From a bacterium (GTDB lineage: Bacteria; Patescibacteriota; Minisyncoccia; Phycocordibacterales; UBA12445): a stretch of 47,034 nucleotides of DNA. The position numbers and the translations under genes were made by a program. Below the pieces are notes generated by a model that saw only the letters and a list, made by a program, of their open reading frames with translations, had not been told where the DNA came from and made no database searches. Shown here piece by piece: positions 31,868 through 39,607 of this stretch. The stretch lies in assembly GCA_030648005.1 (NCBI GenBank), contig JAUSIP010000011.1, positions 1 to 47,034 on the forward strand, read 5' to 3'. Position 1 is the stretch's first letter; each line of letters begins with the position of its first letter.

Positions 31868-31937
31868 ACGGAACACGAACGCTGTTCCTTGAATTTTCAA
31901 AGGCTCCGCTCCGCCAGTTGGCGGATGGCGGAAGGAG
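31868..31937 (+). promoter_or_regulatory. Leader hairpins in front of the subtilase SD
   Basis: A hairpin GGAACA cgaacgc TGTTCC (31871-31888 region) is followed by TCCGCC agtt GGCGGA (31910-31925), then GCGG and the SD AAGGAG (31932-31937). Upstream CCGC and CT can extend the second stem toward the SD. Possible translational control. Confidence 0.5.
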
Positions 31938-31946
31938 ATGTGTGAG

Positions 31947-33365
31947 ATGAACGACTGCCTGCGAGTGAATGCCACTAAAGGCCACAACTTCTGCTCTACA
32001 AGAAGTAGCAAACGATCCGCTTTGGCCCTGGTTACTATCGCCTCTCTGATTTTCACTATCTATTTGGCCGACAGGCTCTGGAGCGCTCCTGCTCATACCT
32101 ATCTGGTTAAGCTCAATAGTCAACCGCTCTTTGGTGTCAACCACAACAAAGTCTGCCTGCCTCTTTTTGACGATCTGATAGCGAAGAACAGTGCCCATGT
32201 TGAGGATATGTATCCCAACAACAACGAAGGTGAGCTCGGCAAGTGGGTCACTGTGACATCCAAAGAGGATATCACTTCGGAACTCACCGCTGATACCTAT
32301 GATGTCGCTGTTGTTGAAGATGGTTCTACTGTTGTCAGGATTCCAGAATTGGGTAACTATATCCGCCCGAATGATAACGTAAGAAATGACAAGACATGGG
32401 GCCTTCGTCTCCCGAAGATTAAGGAAGGGCGCGACATCCTAGTACCGCTTCGGAAGGTCGTAGTCGCCGTAGTCGATACCGGTATTGATATCAAGCATCC
32501 GGCGCTTAAGGACAGCCTCGTCAAGGGGCGGAACTTCGCTGGTGGAGACCCTGAAGACGTCAGTAACCGCAACAAGAACGAGTCACATTCAACACATGTC
32601 TCTGGTACAATCATCGCCAAGCCTGGTGCAGACGGATTCTACGGCATTGCCTATGGTTACGCCGTAGTCATGCCGGTACGAGTGCTTGATGAAAGCGGTT
32701 CGGGGACATGGGAGAGCGTCTCACGCGGGATCATCTATGCGACAGATACTGGCGCGAATGTCATCAATATGAGTCTTGGCGGAGGCTATTCCGAAGCAAT
32801 GCGCGATGCCTGCAAATATGCTAAAGGCAAGGGTGTAGTCATCGTATGTGCCAAGGGTAACTCCGGCAACGACAGACCTCAATATCCAGGATCATTCCCG
32901 GAAGTTATCGGGGTAAATGCGACGGCGCTCAAGACCGACGGTAACGAAGAAAGAGCCATCTTCTCAAGTTACGGCGAGAATTCCACCTGTTCCGCCCCTG
33001 GACACTTCATCTACTCTACTCTGCCAGGCGGCAAATACGGCTTCTACTCCGGCACCTCTATGGCTTGCCCCCATGCAGCAGGCTGTAGTGCCTTGATCCT
33101 CTGCCAAGAGAAGCTTACTCCCGATCAGATCAAATCAATCATGCAGACCCGCGGCGACACTCTCCAGACCGACAAACCGATCGGCCTTCGGATTAATCTC
33201 CCGAAATTCTTAAAAAATAAAGACGCCCGTGTCGACTTGAGAAAGCCAGAATACAGACGAGACCACAACTGGCGATATAATAGAAACACCAGCGAATGGT
33301 ATACCTATCGCGACACCCATCATTATAATAGTGCGCAACGAAGAATCTTTCAGCCTCTGCCCTAA
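31947..33365 (+). CDS. Subtilisin-like serine protease (S8)
   Basis: A product of about 472 residues: a membrane or signal segment near residues 25-43 (ALALVTIASLIFTIYLA), a roughly 100-residue propeptide-like region and an S8 catalytic domain with Asp in VVDTGID (about 177), His in HSTHVSGT (about 217) and Ser in GTSMACPHAAG (about 371). The C-terminal 60 residues are basic and Tyr/His/Arg-rich (YRRDHNWRYNRNTSEW). It should act outside the membrane. ATG 31947 is chosen since the SD AAGGAG abuts an earlier ATG but lies nine bases from this one. Followed by its own terminator. Confidence 0.93.
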   Translation: MNDCLRVNATKGHNFCSTRSSKRSALALVTIASLIFTIYLADRLWSAPAHTYLVKLNSQPLFGVNHNKVCLPLFDDLIAKNSAHVEDMYPNNNEGELGKWVTVTSKEDITSELTADTYDVAVVEDGSTVVRIPELGNYIRPNDNVRNDKTWGLRLPKIKEGRDILVPLRKVVVAVVDTGIDIKHPALKDSLVKGRNFAGGDPEDVSNRNKNESHSTHVSGTIIAKPGADGFYGIAYGYAVVMPVRVLDESGSGTWESVSRGIIYATDTGANVINMSLGGGYSEAMRDACKYAKGKGVVIVCAKGNSGNDRPQYPGSFPEVIGVNATALKTDGNEERAIFSSYGENSTCSAPGHFIYSTLPGGKYGFYSGTSMACPHAAGCSALILCQEKLTPDQIKSIMQTRGDTLQTDKPIGLRINLPKFLKNKDARVDLRKPEYRRDHNWRYNRNTSEWYTYRDTHHYNSAQRRIFQPLP

Positions 33366-33382
33366 ACTAAAGCTAATGTTCA

Positions 33383-33409
33383 ATCCCCCGCATTCAGGGG
33401 GATTTTTTT
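33383..33409 (+). terminator. Terminator of the subtilase gene
   Basis: Stem ATCCCCC gcattca GGGGGAT followed by TTTTTTT. Confidence 0.9.
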
Positions 33410-33415
33410 ATTTAT

Positions 33416-33748
33416 CTAAAAAAATAGATGAAGAACAGTATTCACAACACACATTACAATACTGAAAAGTATGGCTGATTTCAAACTATCAACCTTAAAG
33501 CCAGGCACTATCCCGGAGACGATCAGGATCAGAATACCGTTTATAACAAAAGTGAAGAGTCCGAGAGTTAGAAGGGTTATAGGAAAAGCCAAGAGAGAGA
33601 TAATAGGTTTAATAAAGATATTCACTAATCCCAAAACAATAGCGGTAAAGAGAGCGCTCGAAAAACCAGCGACATGAACCCCAGGCAAGATATATGCTGA
33701 TAAAATGACCACTACACTACTAATTAAAAGGTTGTATAACATATTCAC
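33416..33748 (-). CDS. Small membrane protein of the phage-holin-4-2 (DUF360-like) family
   Basis: A 110-residue protein with four hydrophobic helices and the pattern AYILPGVHVAGFSSALFTAIVLGLVNIFIKPIISLLAFPITLLTLGLF...FKVDSLKSAILFS typical of the conserved phage_holin_4_2 membrane family, present in most bacterial chromosomes. No lytic role is implied. Minus strand, about 60 bp after glmS. Confidence 0.85.
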   Translation of the reverse strand: MNMLYNLLISSVVVILSAYILPGVHVAGFSSALFTAIVLGLVNIFIKPIISLLAFPITLLTLGLFTFVINGILILIVSGIVPGFKVDSLKSAILFSIVMCVVNTVLHLFF

Positions 33749-33781
33749 ATTGTACTACTTAGAGGTTGAACCTCCAAGTGG

Positions 33782-33808
33782 AATGTTCGAAGACCGACTT
33801 CGAACATT
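33782..33808. repeat. 27-bp palindromic repeat, copy 2 (just after glmS)
   Basis: Exact copy of the folA palindrome at 23835-23861. It begins one base after the glmS stop codon. A second small palindrome (GAGGTTgAACCTC, about 33761-33773) lies next to it. No T-run, so it is not a standard terminator. Confidence 0.9.
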
Positions 33809-33809
33809 C

Positions 33810-35654
33810 TTATTCGACAGTTACGGATTTGGCCAAGTTGCGGGGTTTATCGACATTGAGTCCGCGAAGGACAGCAAAGTAGTAGGCGAAGAATTGTAGA
33901 GGTATGACGGAGAGGATCGGCGAGAGCATTTCGAGCGTCTTCGGCACATAAAACACATCATCAGCGAGCTTCGCCAGTTCTTCGTCCCCTTCCGTCCCAA
34001 TAGCTAACACCGGCCCACGACGAGCCTTGATCTCCTGAATATTCGAGATCATCTTCTCATAGACACTATCACGCAGGGCCACAGCCACTGTCGGGAAGTT
34101 CTCATCTATCATCGCGATCGGACCATGCTTCATCTCCCCCGCTCCGCACCCTTCAGCATGGACGTAAGATATCTCTTTAAGCTTTAACGCCCCCTCAAAT
34201 GCTATTGCATAGTTGTATTTCCTGCCCAGATACAGAAAATCCTCGAATTTATTATATTTCTCTGCTATTTTTTTTATATTCGCTAAATTACCTGAATCTA
34301 AGATCTTTTTTATCTTCTCCGGTAGGTCAAGCAACTCCTCCGCAATCTTCTTGCCCGTCACCAGCGACATCTGCCTCTGCCTACCCATATATAGAGTAAA
34401 GAGTGCCAATGCAGTGAGCTGGGAGATGAAAGCCTTAGTCGAAGCCACACCTATCTCCGGACCGGCATGGTTATACACTCCGGCGTCCGTATCGCGAGCA
34501 ATGGTCGAGCCGACGGTATTTACAATACCAATTGTCAGCGCCCCCTTTCTCTTACCTTCACGTATCGCCTCGAGCGTATCAGCCGTCTCCCCCGACTGTG
34601 ATATAGCCAGAATCGCCGTCCCCTCATCTATAACCGGCTTCCTGTATCTGAATTCTGAACCGACCTCCACCTCGACAGGTATACCCGCATACTCCTCAAG
34701 CATATATTCGCCGACAAGACCGGAATAGTAAGCCGTACCGCAACCGACTATTATGATCCTTTTGATCTGTCGCAAACGATCCTTCACCGACTCCAGACCA
34801 CCGAGCTTGGCCATGCCGTCTTCTACCAGCAATCTGCCTCGCAAGGTGTTCTTCACCACCTCCGGAGCTTCCATCATCTCCTTCATCATGAAGTGATCGT
34901 ATCCGCCCTTCTGCACCTCCTCCACGCTCCACTCTATCTGATCCGGCTCTCTATTAACCTGCACGTTATCAAGATTAAAGATAGTGTGACTATCGGGCGT
35001 AATTATTGCCATCTCGCCGTCGTTCATATATATGACGTTCTTCGTATGTCTCAATATCGGTGTCGGATCGGAAGCGATAAAGTTCTCTCCGTCTCCCAAG
35101 CCGATGACCAGGGGCGAACCCATCCGTGCGGCGAAGATCTTCTCCGGCTCTTTGTCGTACATGATAGCCAAGCCATATGTGCCCCGAAGCTCTTTTAATG
35201 TCTGATTTATGGCCTGTTCTATTTTTAACCTCTTCAATTTATCTACGATCAGATGCGCCACGACTTCAGAATCAGTTTCAGACGCAAATTTATAACCCTT
35301 AGTCTGCAAGGCCTGCTTCAACTCTTTATAATTCTCAATTATTCCGTTGTGCACGATCCAAACTTTACCAGACTCATCGCTGTGTGGGTGAGCATTAGCT
35401 TTCGACGGCACACCATGAGTCGCCCAACGGGTGTGCGAGATGCCTGCAGTACCTGAATACGCGTCAGTAATCTTACTTGCAAGGTTATTAACCGGCCCAA
35501 CAGCCTTGACCAACTTACTTGGAAGCTTAGCTTCCAAGTTTCCAGACAAGAAGATCCCGGCCGAATCGTATCCCCGATATTCAAGTGCCCTCAAGCCATC
35601 GATCAAGATCGGCGCCGCGTTTCTTTTCCCCGTATAAGCTACTATTCCACACAT
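33810..35654 (-). CDS. glmS: Glutamine-fructose-6-phosphate aminotransferase
   Basis: A 614-residue GlmS. The N-terminal glutaminase starts MCGIVAYTG with Cys2 as nucleophile and contains RALEYRGYDSAG, HTRWATHG and HNGIIENY. Two SIS domains follow (VGCGTAYYSG, SQSGETADT and ASTKAFISQ). It ends in the family-typical NLAKSVTVE. It makes glucosamine-6-phosphate, the first step to peptidoglycan and other amino sugars. Complete, normal length. No glmS ribozyme was recognised in its short leader. Confidence 0.98.
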   Translation of the reverse strand: MCGIVAYTGKRNAAPILIDGLRALEYRGYDSAGIFLSGNLEAKLPSKLVKAVGPVNNLASKITDAYSGTAGISHTRWATHGVPSKANAHPHSDESGKVWIVHNGIIENYKELKQALQTKGYKFASETDSEVVAHLIVDKLKRLKIEQAINQTLKELRGTYGLAIMYDKEPEKIFAARMGSPLVIGLGDGENFIASDPTPILRHTKNVIYMNDGEMAIITPDSHTIFNLDNVQVNREPDQIEWSVEEVQKGGYDHFMMKEMMEAPEVVKNTLRGRLLVEDGMAKLGGLESVKDRLRQIKRIIIVGCGTAYYSGLVGEYMLEEYAGIPVEVEVGSEFRYRKPVIDEGTAILAISQSGETADTLEAIREGKRKGALTIGIVNTVGSTIARDTDAGVYNHAGPEIGVASTKAFISQLTALALFTLYMGRQRQMSLVTGKKIAEELLDLPEKIKKILDSGNLANIKKIAEKYNKFEDFLYLGRKYNYAIAFEGALKLKEISYVHAEGCGAGEMKHGPIAMIDENFPTVAVALRDSVYEKMISNIQEIKARRGPVLAIGTEGDEELAKLADDVFYVPKTLEMLSPILSVIPLQFFAYYFAVLRGLNVDKPRNLAKSVTVE

Positions 35655-35689
35655 ACAAACTATAACAGGTACATTATTAAAAGGTGACC

Positions 35690-35739
35690 TGTGTTATTAT
35701 ATATCTATTATCAATAAATATTATTAATTAATTTATAAA
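35690..35739 (+). promoter_or_regulatory. AT-rich upstream block, copy 1 of 4
   Basis: TGTGTTATTATATAT, then ATTATTAATTAATTTATAAA directly before ATG. Nearly the same block precedes the next three genes. TGTGTTATTATA resembles an extended -10; no SD is present. Confidence 0.65.
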
Positions 35740-36552
35740 ATGAATATAAAAAAGGTAGCATTGGGAGGAGTGCTAATAGCCTCGCTCATAACACCGGCGT
35801 TTAGTGCCTTAGCCGCACCCTTACCATCGGTTCGCGGAGGATCTTTGCCTGTGTCGCCGGCGGTTCGTGGTGGATCACTTCCTGTTTCTCCAGCTCTTCC
35901 ACCATCTCCAGCAGTTAGGGGTGAAGCCTTACCTGTTTCTCCTGCTCTTCCACCGTCTCCTGCAGTTCGCGGTGGATCTCTACCTGTATCGCCGGCTGTT
36001 CGTGGCGGATCTCTACCTGTTTCCCCGGCTGTTCGCGGAGGATCATTACCAGCACAACCTGCACTCCGCGGCAATGTTGTGGTTCCTGCACCAACCCCAT
36101 GTAAAAGCTCTTTTGTTCTAGGGAGATTTTCCCCATGTCCTCCAACGACCAACACACCTTCCACAGGCACCAATAATACCATTCCCAACAACAATAATAA
36201 CAATAGAATTATCCCGCTACCTGCACGAGGAAGAACACCACCACCCCCTTCACAAAGAACAGTACCTCCTTCAACCAATACTCAAGGAGGTATTCCTGGA
36301 CGAGGAACACCACCAACAATCAACACTCGAGGACAGATCATCCCTATACCTGGTAATGGGGTTATACCAGGGCCTGAAAGAACCGTTGCACCTGGACCAG
36401 ATAGAACTGTTGCACCAGGCCCAGACAGAACTACAGCTCCTGGCCCTGAGAGAACCAGACAGCCTGGCTCCAGTCTTCCTATTGGCTCCAACTTTGCCGC
36501 AGTATTAGTGAATACCCTACTGAGTCCTTTCAGGTGGCTAATGGGCAAATAA
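35740..36552 (+). CDS. Secreted Pro-rich repeat protein, tail-family member 1
   Basis: A 270-residue protein with a signal peptide (MNIKKVALGGVLIASLITPAFSALA). It then carries six to seven copies of an 11-residue unit VRGGSLPVSPA, some extended by LPPSPA (DNA units of 33 and 51 bp, about 35829-36060). Next is VVPAPTPCKSSFVLGRFSPCP, shared with member 4, then Asn/Pro-rich sequence and four PGPxRT(V/T)AP units. It ends in SSLPIGSNFAAVLVNTLLSPFRWLMGK, the tail shared by the four genes. It is certainly exported and intrinsically disordered. Followed by a terminator. Function unknown; EF-P would aid its synthesis. Confidence 0.85.
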   Translation: MNIKKVALGGVLIASLITPAFSALAAPLPSVRGGSLPVSPAVRGGSLPVSPALPPSPAVRGEALPVSPALPPSPAVRGGSLPVSPAVRGGSLPVSPAVRGGSLPAQPALRGNVVVPAPTPCKSSFVLGRFSPCPPTTNTPSTGTNNTIPNNNNNNRIIPLPARGRTPPPPSQRTVPPSTNTQGGIPGRGTPPTINTRGQIIPIPGNGVIPGPERTVAPGPDRTVAPGPDRTTAPGPERTRQPGSSLPIGSNFAAVLVNTLLSPFRWLMGK

Positions 36553-36579
36553 CTATTAACTAAGCAGTTGAACGCAGGG

Positions 36580-36602
36580 CGCCCGATGATATCGGGCGTT
36601 TT
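36580..36602 (+). terminator. Terminator after tail-family member 1
   Basis: Stem CGCCCGAT gat ATCGGGCG followed by TTTTG. Confidence 0.85.
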
Positions 36603-36649
36603 GTGTTATTATATAATTATTAATAAAATATTATTAGTTAATTAATAAA
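36603..36649 (+). promoter_or_regulatory. AT-rich upstream block, copy 2 of 4
   Basis: TGTTATTATATAATTATTAA and ATTATTAGTTAATTAATAAA before ATG; almost identical to copy 3 and continuing into the first 60 coding bases. Confidence 0.65.
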
Positions 36650-38149
36650 ATGAATATAAAAAATAAGTTATTAATTGGGGGATTGATGACTTCAATGGTC
36701 CTTCCGGCGTTAAGTGCCCTGGCGGCACCAGCTCCAAGACCGCGTACTGTACCTGTTAGTAGCAGAACTACCGCACCGTCGGTTAATGTTCTAGATTGCA
36801 AAAAGGCTAATCCTCCAATTGGTTGTCCTGGGTATGTGGCCCCAAAAACTCCCATCATTGTACCTCCAAAAACTCCCATCATTGTACCCCCGAAGATTCC
36901 TGGTTCTGGTGCAGTAACGCCTATCACCACAACACCCGTACCAACCAAGGGGGGAATTACAATAGACACAGATGTAACCAATCGTTACTGTGCTTATAAA
37001 ACTGATGTAAATATAGAAAAAGAAAGAAATGCCGATGAAAATGAACTAAAATTCCAACTCAAATCGGAAGTAGAAAAAATAAAAAAAATCCATCTGGCTG
37101 AACATAGTGCAGCCCCGAACCAGAGGCTCAGAGATCTCATCATCGACGATATGGATTTAGCCATTAGTAGGGTTGACGCAAAATACTACGGACTCATTTC
37201 ACAAATACACAGAGAAGCTGATAAACAAATAGATGCCCTGAGTGGTGGCCCTTCTACTTGTCCGCCTGCCACGACCATTACCCCACCAGTAATTCTAGAG
37301 GTAGAATCATTTTTGGGTTCTGGGGCCTATGTAGTTATTAAAGGAAAAACCGTAGGGTTTCCTAGTGACAATAAATTTGCACTCACCTACGGTGATCAGA
37401 TTGTTGTACCCATAGACGGTAGTAAGATAGTGGTAAGTTTTCCTAACGGGGCTATCATAGCTCTTTATCCAGGAAGCAAACTTACAGTGGGAGAATCAAA
37501 ATTCTTAACTGCTGGTCCAGTAGGCATTAATTTATTTCTCAATGCAGGAAAGATAAAAATAACAGACACAGTAGTTACCTCAGATAAGAGACAGTTAAAC
37601 ATCTTTACTACAAATGCTACAGTAGAAAACGTACACACAAGATACATTGTCACCTATGATGAGAGTAAGGGCCAGACCTATGTAGCTGTACAAGATGGAT
37701 TAGTCAAAGTGACACCAGCAGGTAATAAGAGTAAGAATGGTCCGATAAATGTCAATGAAAATCAGGAAGTAATTGTGATGACAAATGGCGACTACGCCAG
37801 CGCAACCAACGTTGTAGCTATATCTGAATATACAAAAAAATCCTTTGACTTTGATGAGTCTACCCCGACTCCATCCCCGGTTACAGCCCCATGTCATACT
37901 TTCGCTCGTGGCCGACTTATGGTTGTCCCATGCTCTAAAAAAAACAAGCCTTCTCCTGGTCAGGGTATACAGGGTAAACAAGGTATCCAAGGAGTACAGG
38001 GTGAGCAAGGCGTTCAAGGTATTCAAGGACCGCCTGGCAGTCCCGCTCCTGCCCCAGGCAAATTAAACAGCCTTCCTATCGGCCAGAACTTCGCTGCGGT
38101 GCTGATAGATACTCTGACCAGCCCTTTCAAGTGGCTGTTTGGGAAGTAA
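36650..38149 (+). CDS. Secreted protein with FecR-like and collagen-like segments, tail-family member 2
   Basis: A 499-residue protein: signal peptide (NKLLIGGLMTSMVLPALSALA), a Pro-rich part with two PPKTPIIV units, and a helical domain from NRYCAYKTDVN to STCPP (about 110-205) shared with member 3. A FecR-like beta domain follows (about 225-380: GDQIVVPIDGSKIVVSFPNGAIIALYPGSKLTVGE). Then comes a collagen-like Gly-x-x run (GIQGKQGIQGVQGEQG), and the tail SLPIGQNFAAVLIDTLTSPFKWLFGK. FecR domains elsewhere sense or scaffold at the envelope; here no membrane helix other than the signal is clear. Confidence 0.87.
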   Translation: MNIKNKLLIGGLMTSMVLPALSALAAPAPRPRTVPVSSRTTAPSVNVLDCKKANPPIGCPGYVAPKTPIIVPPKTPIIVPPKIPGSGAVTPITTTPVPTKGGITIDTDVTNRYCAYKTDVNIEKERNADENELKFQLKSEVEKIKKIHLAEHSAAPNQRLRDLIIDDMDLAISRVDAKYYGLISQIHREADKQIDALSGGPSTCPPATTITPPVILEVESFLGSGAYVVIKGKTVGFPSDNKFALTYGDQIVVPIDGSKIVVSFPNGAIIALYPGSKLTVGESKFLTAGPVGINLFLNAGKIKITDTVVTSDKRQLNIFTTNATVENVHTRYIVTYDESKGQTYVAVQDGLVKVTPAGNKSKNGPINVNENQEVIVMTNGDYASATNVVAISEYTKKSFDFDESTPTPSPVTAPCHTFARGRLMVVPCSKKNKPSPGQGIQGKQGIQGVQGEQGVQGIQGPPGSPAPAPGKLNSLPIGQNFAAVLIDTLTSPFKWLFGK

Positions 38150-38171
38150 AGGTAGCAAAAGTTCTAAACAT

Positions 38172-38200
38172 AAAACACCCCGCAATTTGCGGGGTGTTTT
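38172..38200. terminator. Terminator after tail-family member 2
   Basis: AAAACACCCCGCAA and TTGCGGGGTGTTTT form a perfect, symmetric hairpin. Confidence 0.9.
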
Positions 38201-38246
38201 ATGTTATTATATAGATATTAATAAATATTATTAGTTAATTAATAAA
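38201..38246 (+). promoter_or_regulatory. AT-rich upstream block, copy 3 of 4
   Basis: TGTTATTATATAGATATTAA and ATTATTAGTTAATTAATAAA before ATG, as in copy 2. Confidence 0.65.
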
Positions 38247-39506
38247 ATGAATATAAAAAATAAGTTATTAATTGGGGGATTAATGACTTCAATGGTCCTG
38301 CCGGTATCTGGTGCCTTAGCAGCTCCTTTACCGCCGAGACCTCGCGTTACTGTACCTCCTCCTGTGATCAGACCCGCAACGCCAACATGTGTTCCGAGAC
38401 CATTCCACCCAGAAGATTGCGGGCCAACGAAACCACCGGTTGTGATCCCAAAAACTCCCATCATTGTACCTCCTCCAACTCCTAGTCCTGTAACACCCGT
38501 CACCCCACCACCGGCACCAACCGCAAGTCCCATTACACTAGCCACAAATATAACCAACCGTTACTGTCCCTATAAAACCGCTACAGAGATAAAAAAATAT
38601 AAAGATGCTGATTGGGTGATTCTAAGTGCGCTGCGTGAAGCAGAGAAAAAAAAGGCAACCGATATCCATGATGAACAATACAAACAGATCCCGAACGGGA
38701 GCAACGGTATACCTCGAAAAGACAAGATATATAAAGAATGGCAAGAGGCTATCATAAAAATTAATAAAAAGTACGACCCACCAATTCAAGCCGTATTAGC
38801 AGAAGCTACTAAACGCACAGAAGAATTAAAGAGTGGCATATCTACCTGTCCTTATGTAGCCCCCCCGATAAAACACACCTATATAGGGGATATGCGTAAA
38901 AATATAAAGCACGCAACTCAATCAGAGTGTTCATCTCCGATCAAAATAGCAGATGTGATTATAAAAAATAGTAGTGAAGACGGCCAGAAAGACCAGGAGA
39001 CTTTTAACTTCGATCTCTTAGAGGGAGATTCGATTAGTATTCCCGCGGGATACTCTGCGGTGATCTATTATCGCGACGGAACAAACCGCATACTACCAAG
39101 GACATCCGGAACTGGCGCGAAACTTGAGTGTCCGGATACTAGAGATCGAATAAATCGAAAGCTGGAGGATGTTGTCAATAATCTGGAATCAGACCGGAAA
39201 TCAGAGAAGGCCAAGCGAACCAATGCCTACAATATAGCATATGGCAAGTACCGAAACGGGTTCCTTGATAGAAGTGGGGCTATCAGAGCCAAACTAAAAG
39301 AAGACTTTGATAAGGATATTAAGAAAATCAATGATGATTACGACGAACGTATCAGAAAAAATACGGCGGAGACAAATGTGCAAATTCAGTCGCTTCCTAA
39401 AAAAGATCTCCCTGATGCACCACGATTAAAACTAAACAGCCTGCCCTCCAATTCGAATCCTGCAGCCATACTAAGCGGAATGTTAAACTGGCTCTTAGGC
39501 AAATAG
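38247..39506 (+). CDS. Secreted protein, tail-family member 3
   Basis: A 419-residue protein whose first 25 residues and upstream DNA are almost identical to member 2. After the signal peptide come Pro-rich sequence (PKTPIIVPPPTP) and the NRYCPYKTATE...STCP helical domain shared with member 2. A central domain (HATQSECSSPIKIADVIIKN...DQETFNFDLLEGDSISIPAGYSAVIYYRDG) follows, then a strongly charged helical stretch (about 300-390) that may form a coiled coil. It ends LNSLPSNSNPAAILSGMLNWLLGK. Function unknown; exported. Confidence 0.85.
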   Translation: MNIKNKLLIGGLMTSMVLPVSGALAAPLPPRPRVTVPPPVIRPATPTCVPRPFHPEDCGPTKPPVVIPKTPIIVPPPTPSPVTPVTPPPAPTASPITLATNITNRYCPYKTATEIKKYKDADWVILSALREAEKKKATDIHDEQYKQIPNGSNGIPRKDKIYKEWQEAIIKINKKYDPPIQAVLAEATKRTEELKSGISTCPYVAPPIKHTYIGDMRKNIKHATQSECSSPIKIADVIIKNSSEDGQKDQETFNFDLLEGDSISIPAGYSAVIYYRDGTNRILPRTSGTGAKLECPDTRDRINRKLEDVVNNLESDRKSEKAKRTNAYNIAYGKYRNGFLDRSGAIRAKLKEDFDKDIKKINDDYDERIRKNTAETNVQIQSLPKKDLPDAPRLKLNSLPSNSNPAAILSGMLNWLLGK

Positions 39507-39529
39507 CTACAATTTAATCCATCTGTAAC

Positions 39530-39557
39530 AAAACGTCCGAGTTTAACTCGGGCGTTT
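39530..39557. terminator. Terminator after tail-family member 3
   Basis: AAAACG tCCGAGTT and AACTCGGgCGTTTT pair around a short loop, with a T-run. Confidence 0.88.
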
Positions 39558-39607
39558 TGTGTTATTATATATGCATTAGTAAAAAAAATTATTATTAAGT
39601 TAACAAA
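39558..39607 (+). promoter_or_regulatory. AT-rich upstream block, copy 4 of 4
   Basis: TGTGTTATTATATATGCATT, then AT-rich sequence up to ATG. The most diverged of the four copies; no SD. Confidence 0.6.

Noticed and set aside
31938-31946. Subtilase start at the first ATG (31938)
   Set aside because: It abuts the SD; the ATG at 31947 has normal spacing.
33416-33748. Holin of a prophage
   Set aside because: The family is a common chromosomal membrane protein and no other phage genes are nearby.
35640-35740. glmS ribozyme upstream of glmS
   Set aside because: The gap is under 90 bp and AT-rich, with no recognisable ribozyme core.
35829-36060. Regular repeats as a CRISPR array
   Set aside because: Units are contiguous coding repeats without unique spacers; no cas genes in the window.
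35733-36278. Minus-strand Gly/Arg-rich open frame opposite the Pro-rich protein
   Set aside because: Shadow of a repetitive gene; the plus-strand reading has signal peptide, family tail and terminator.
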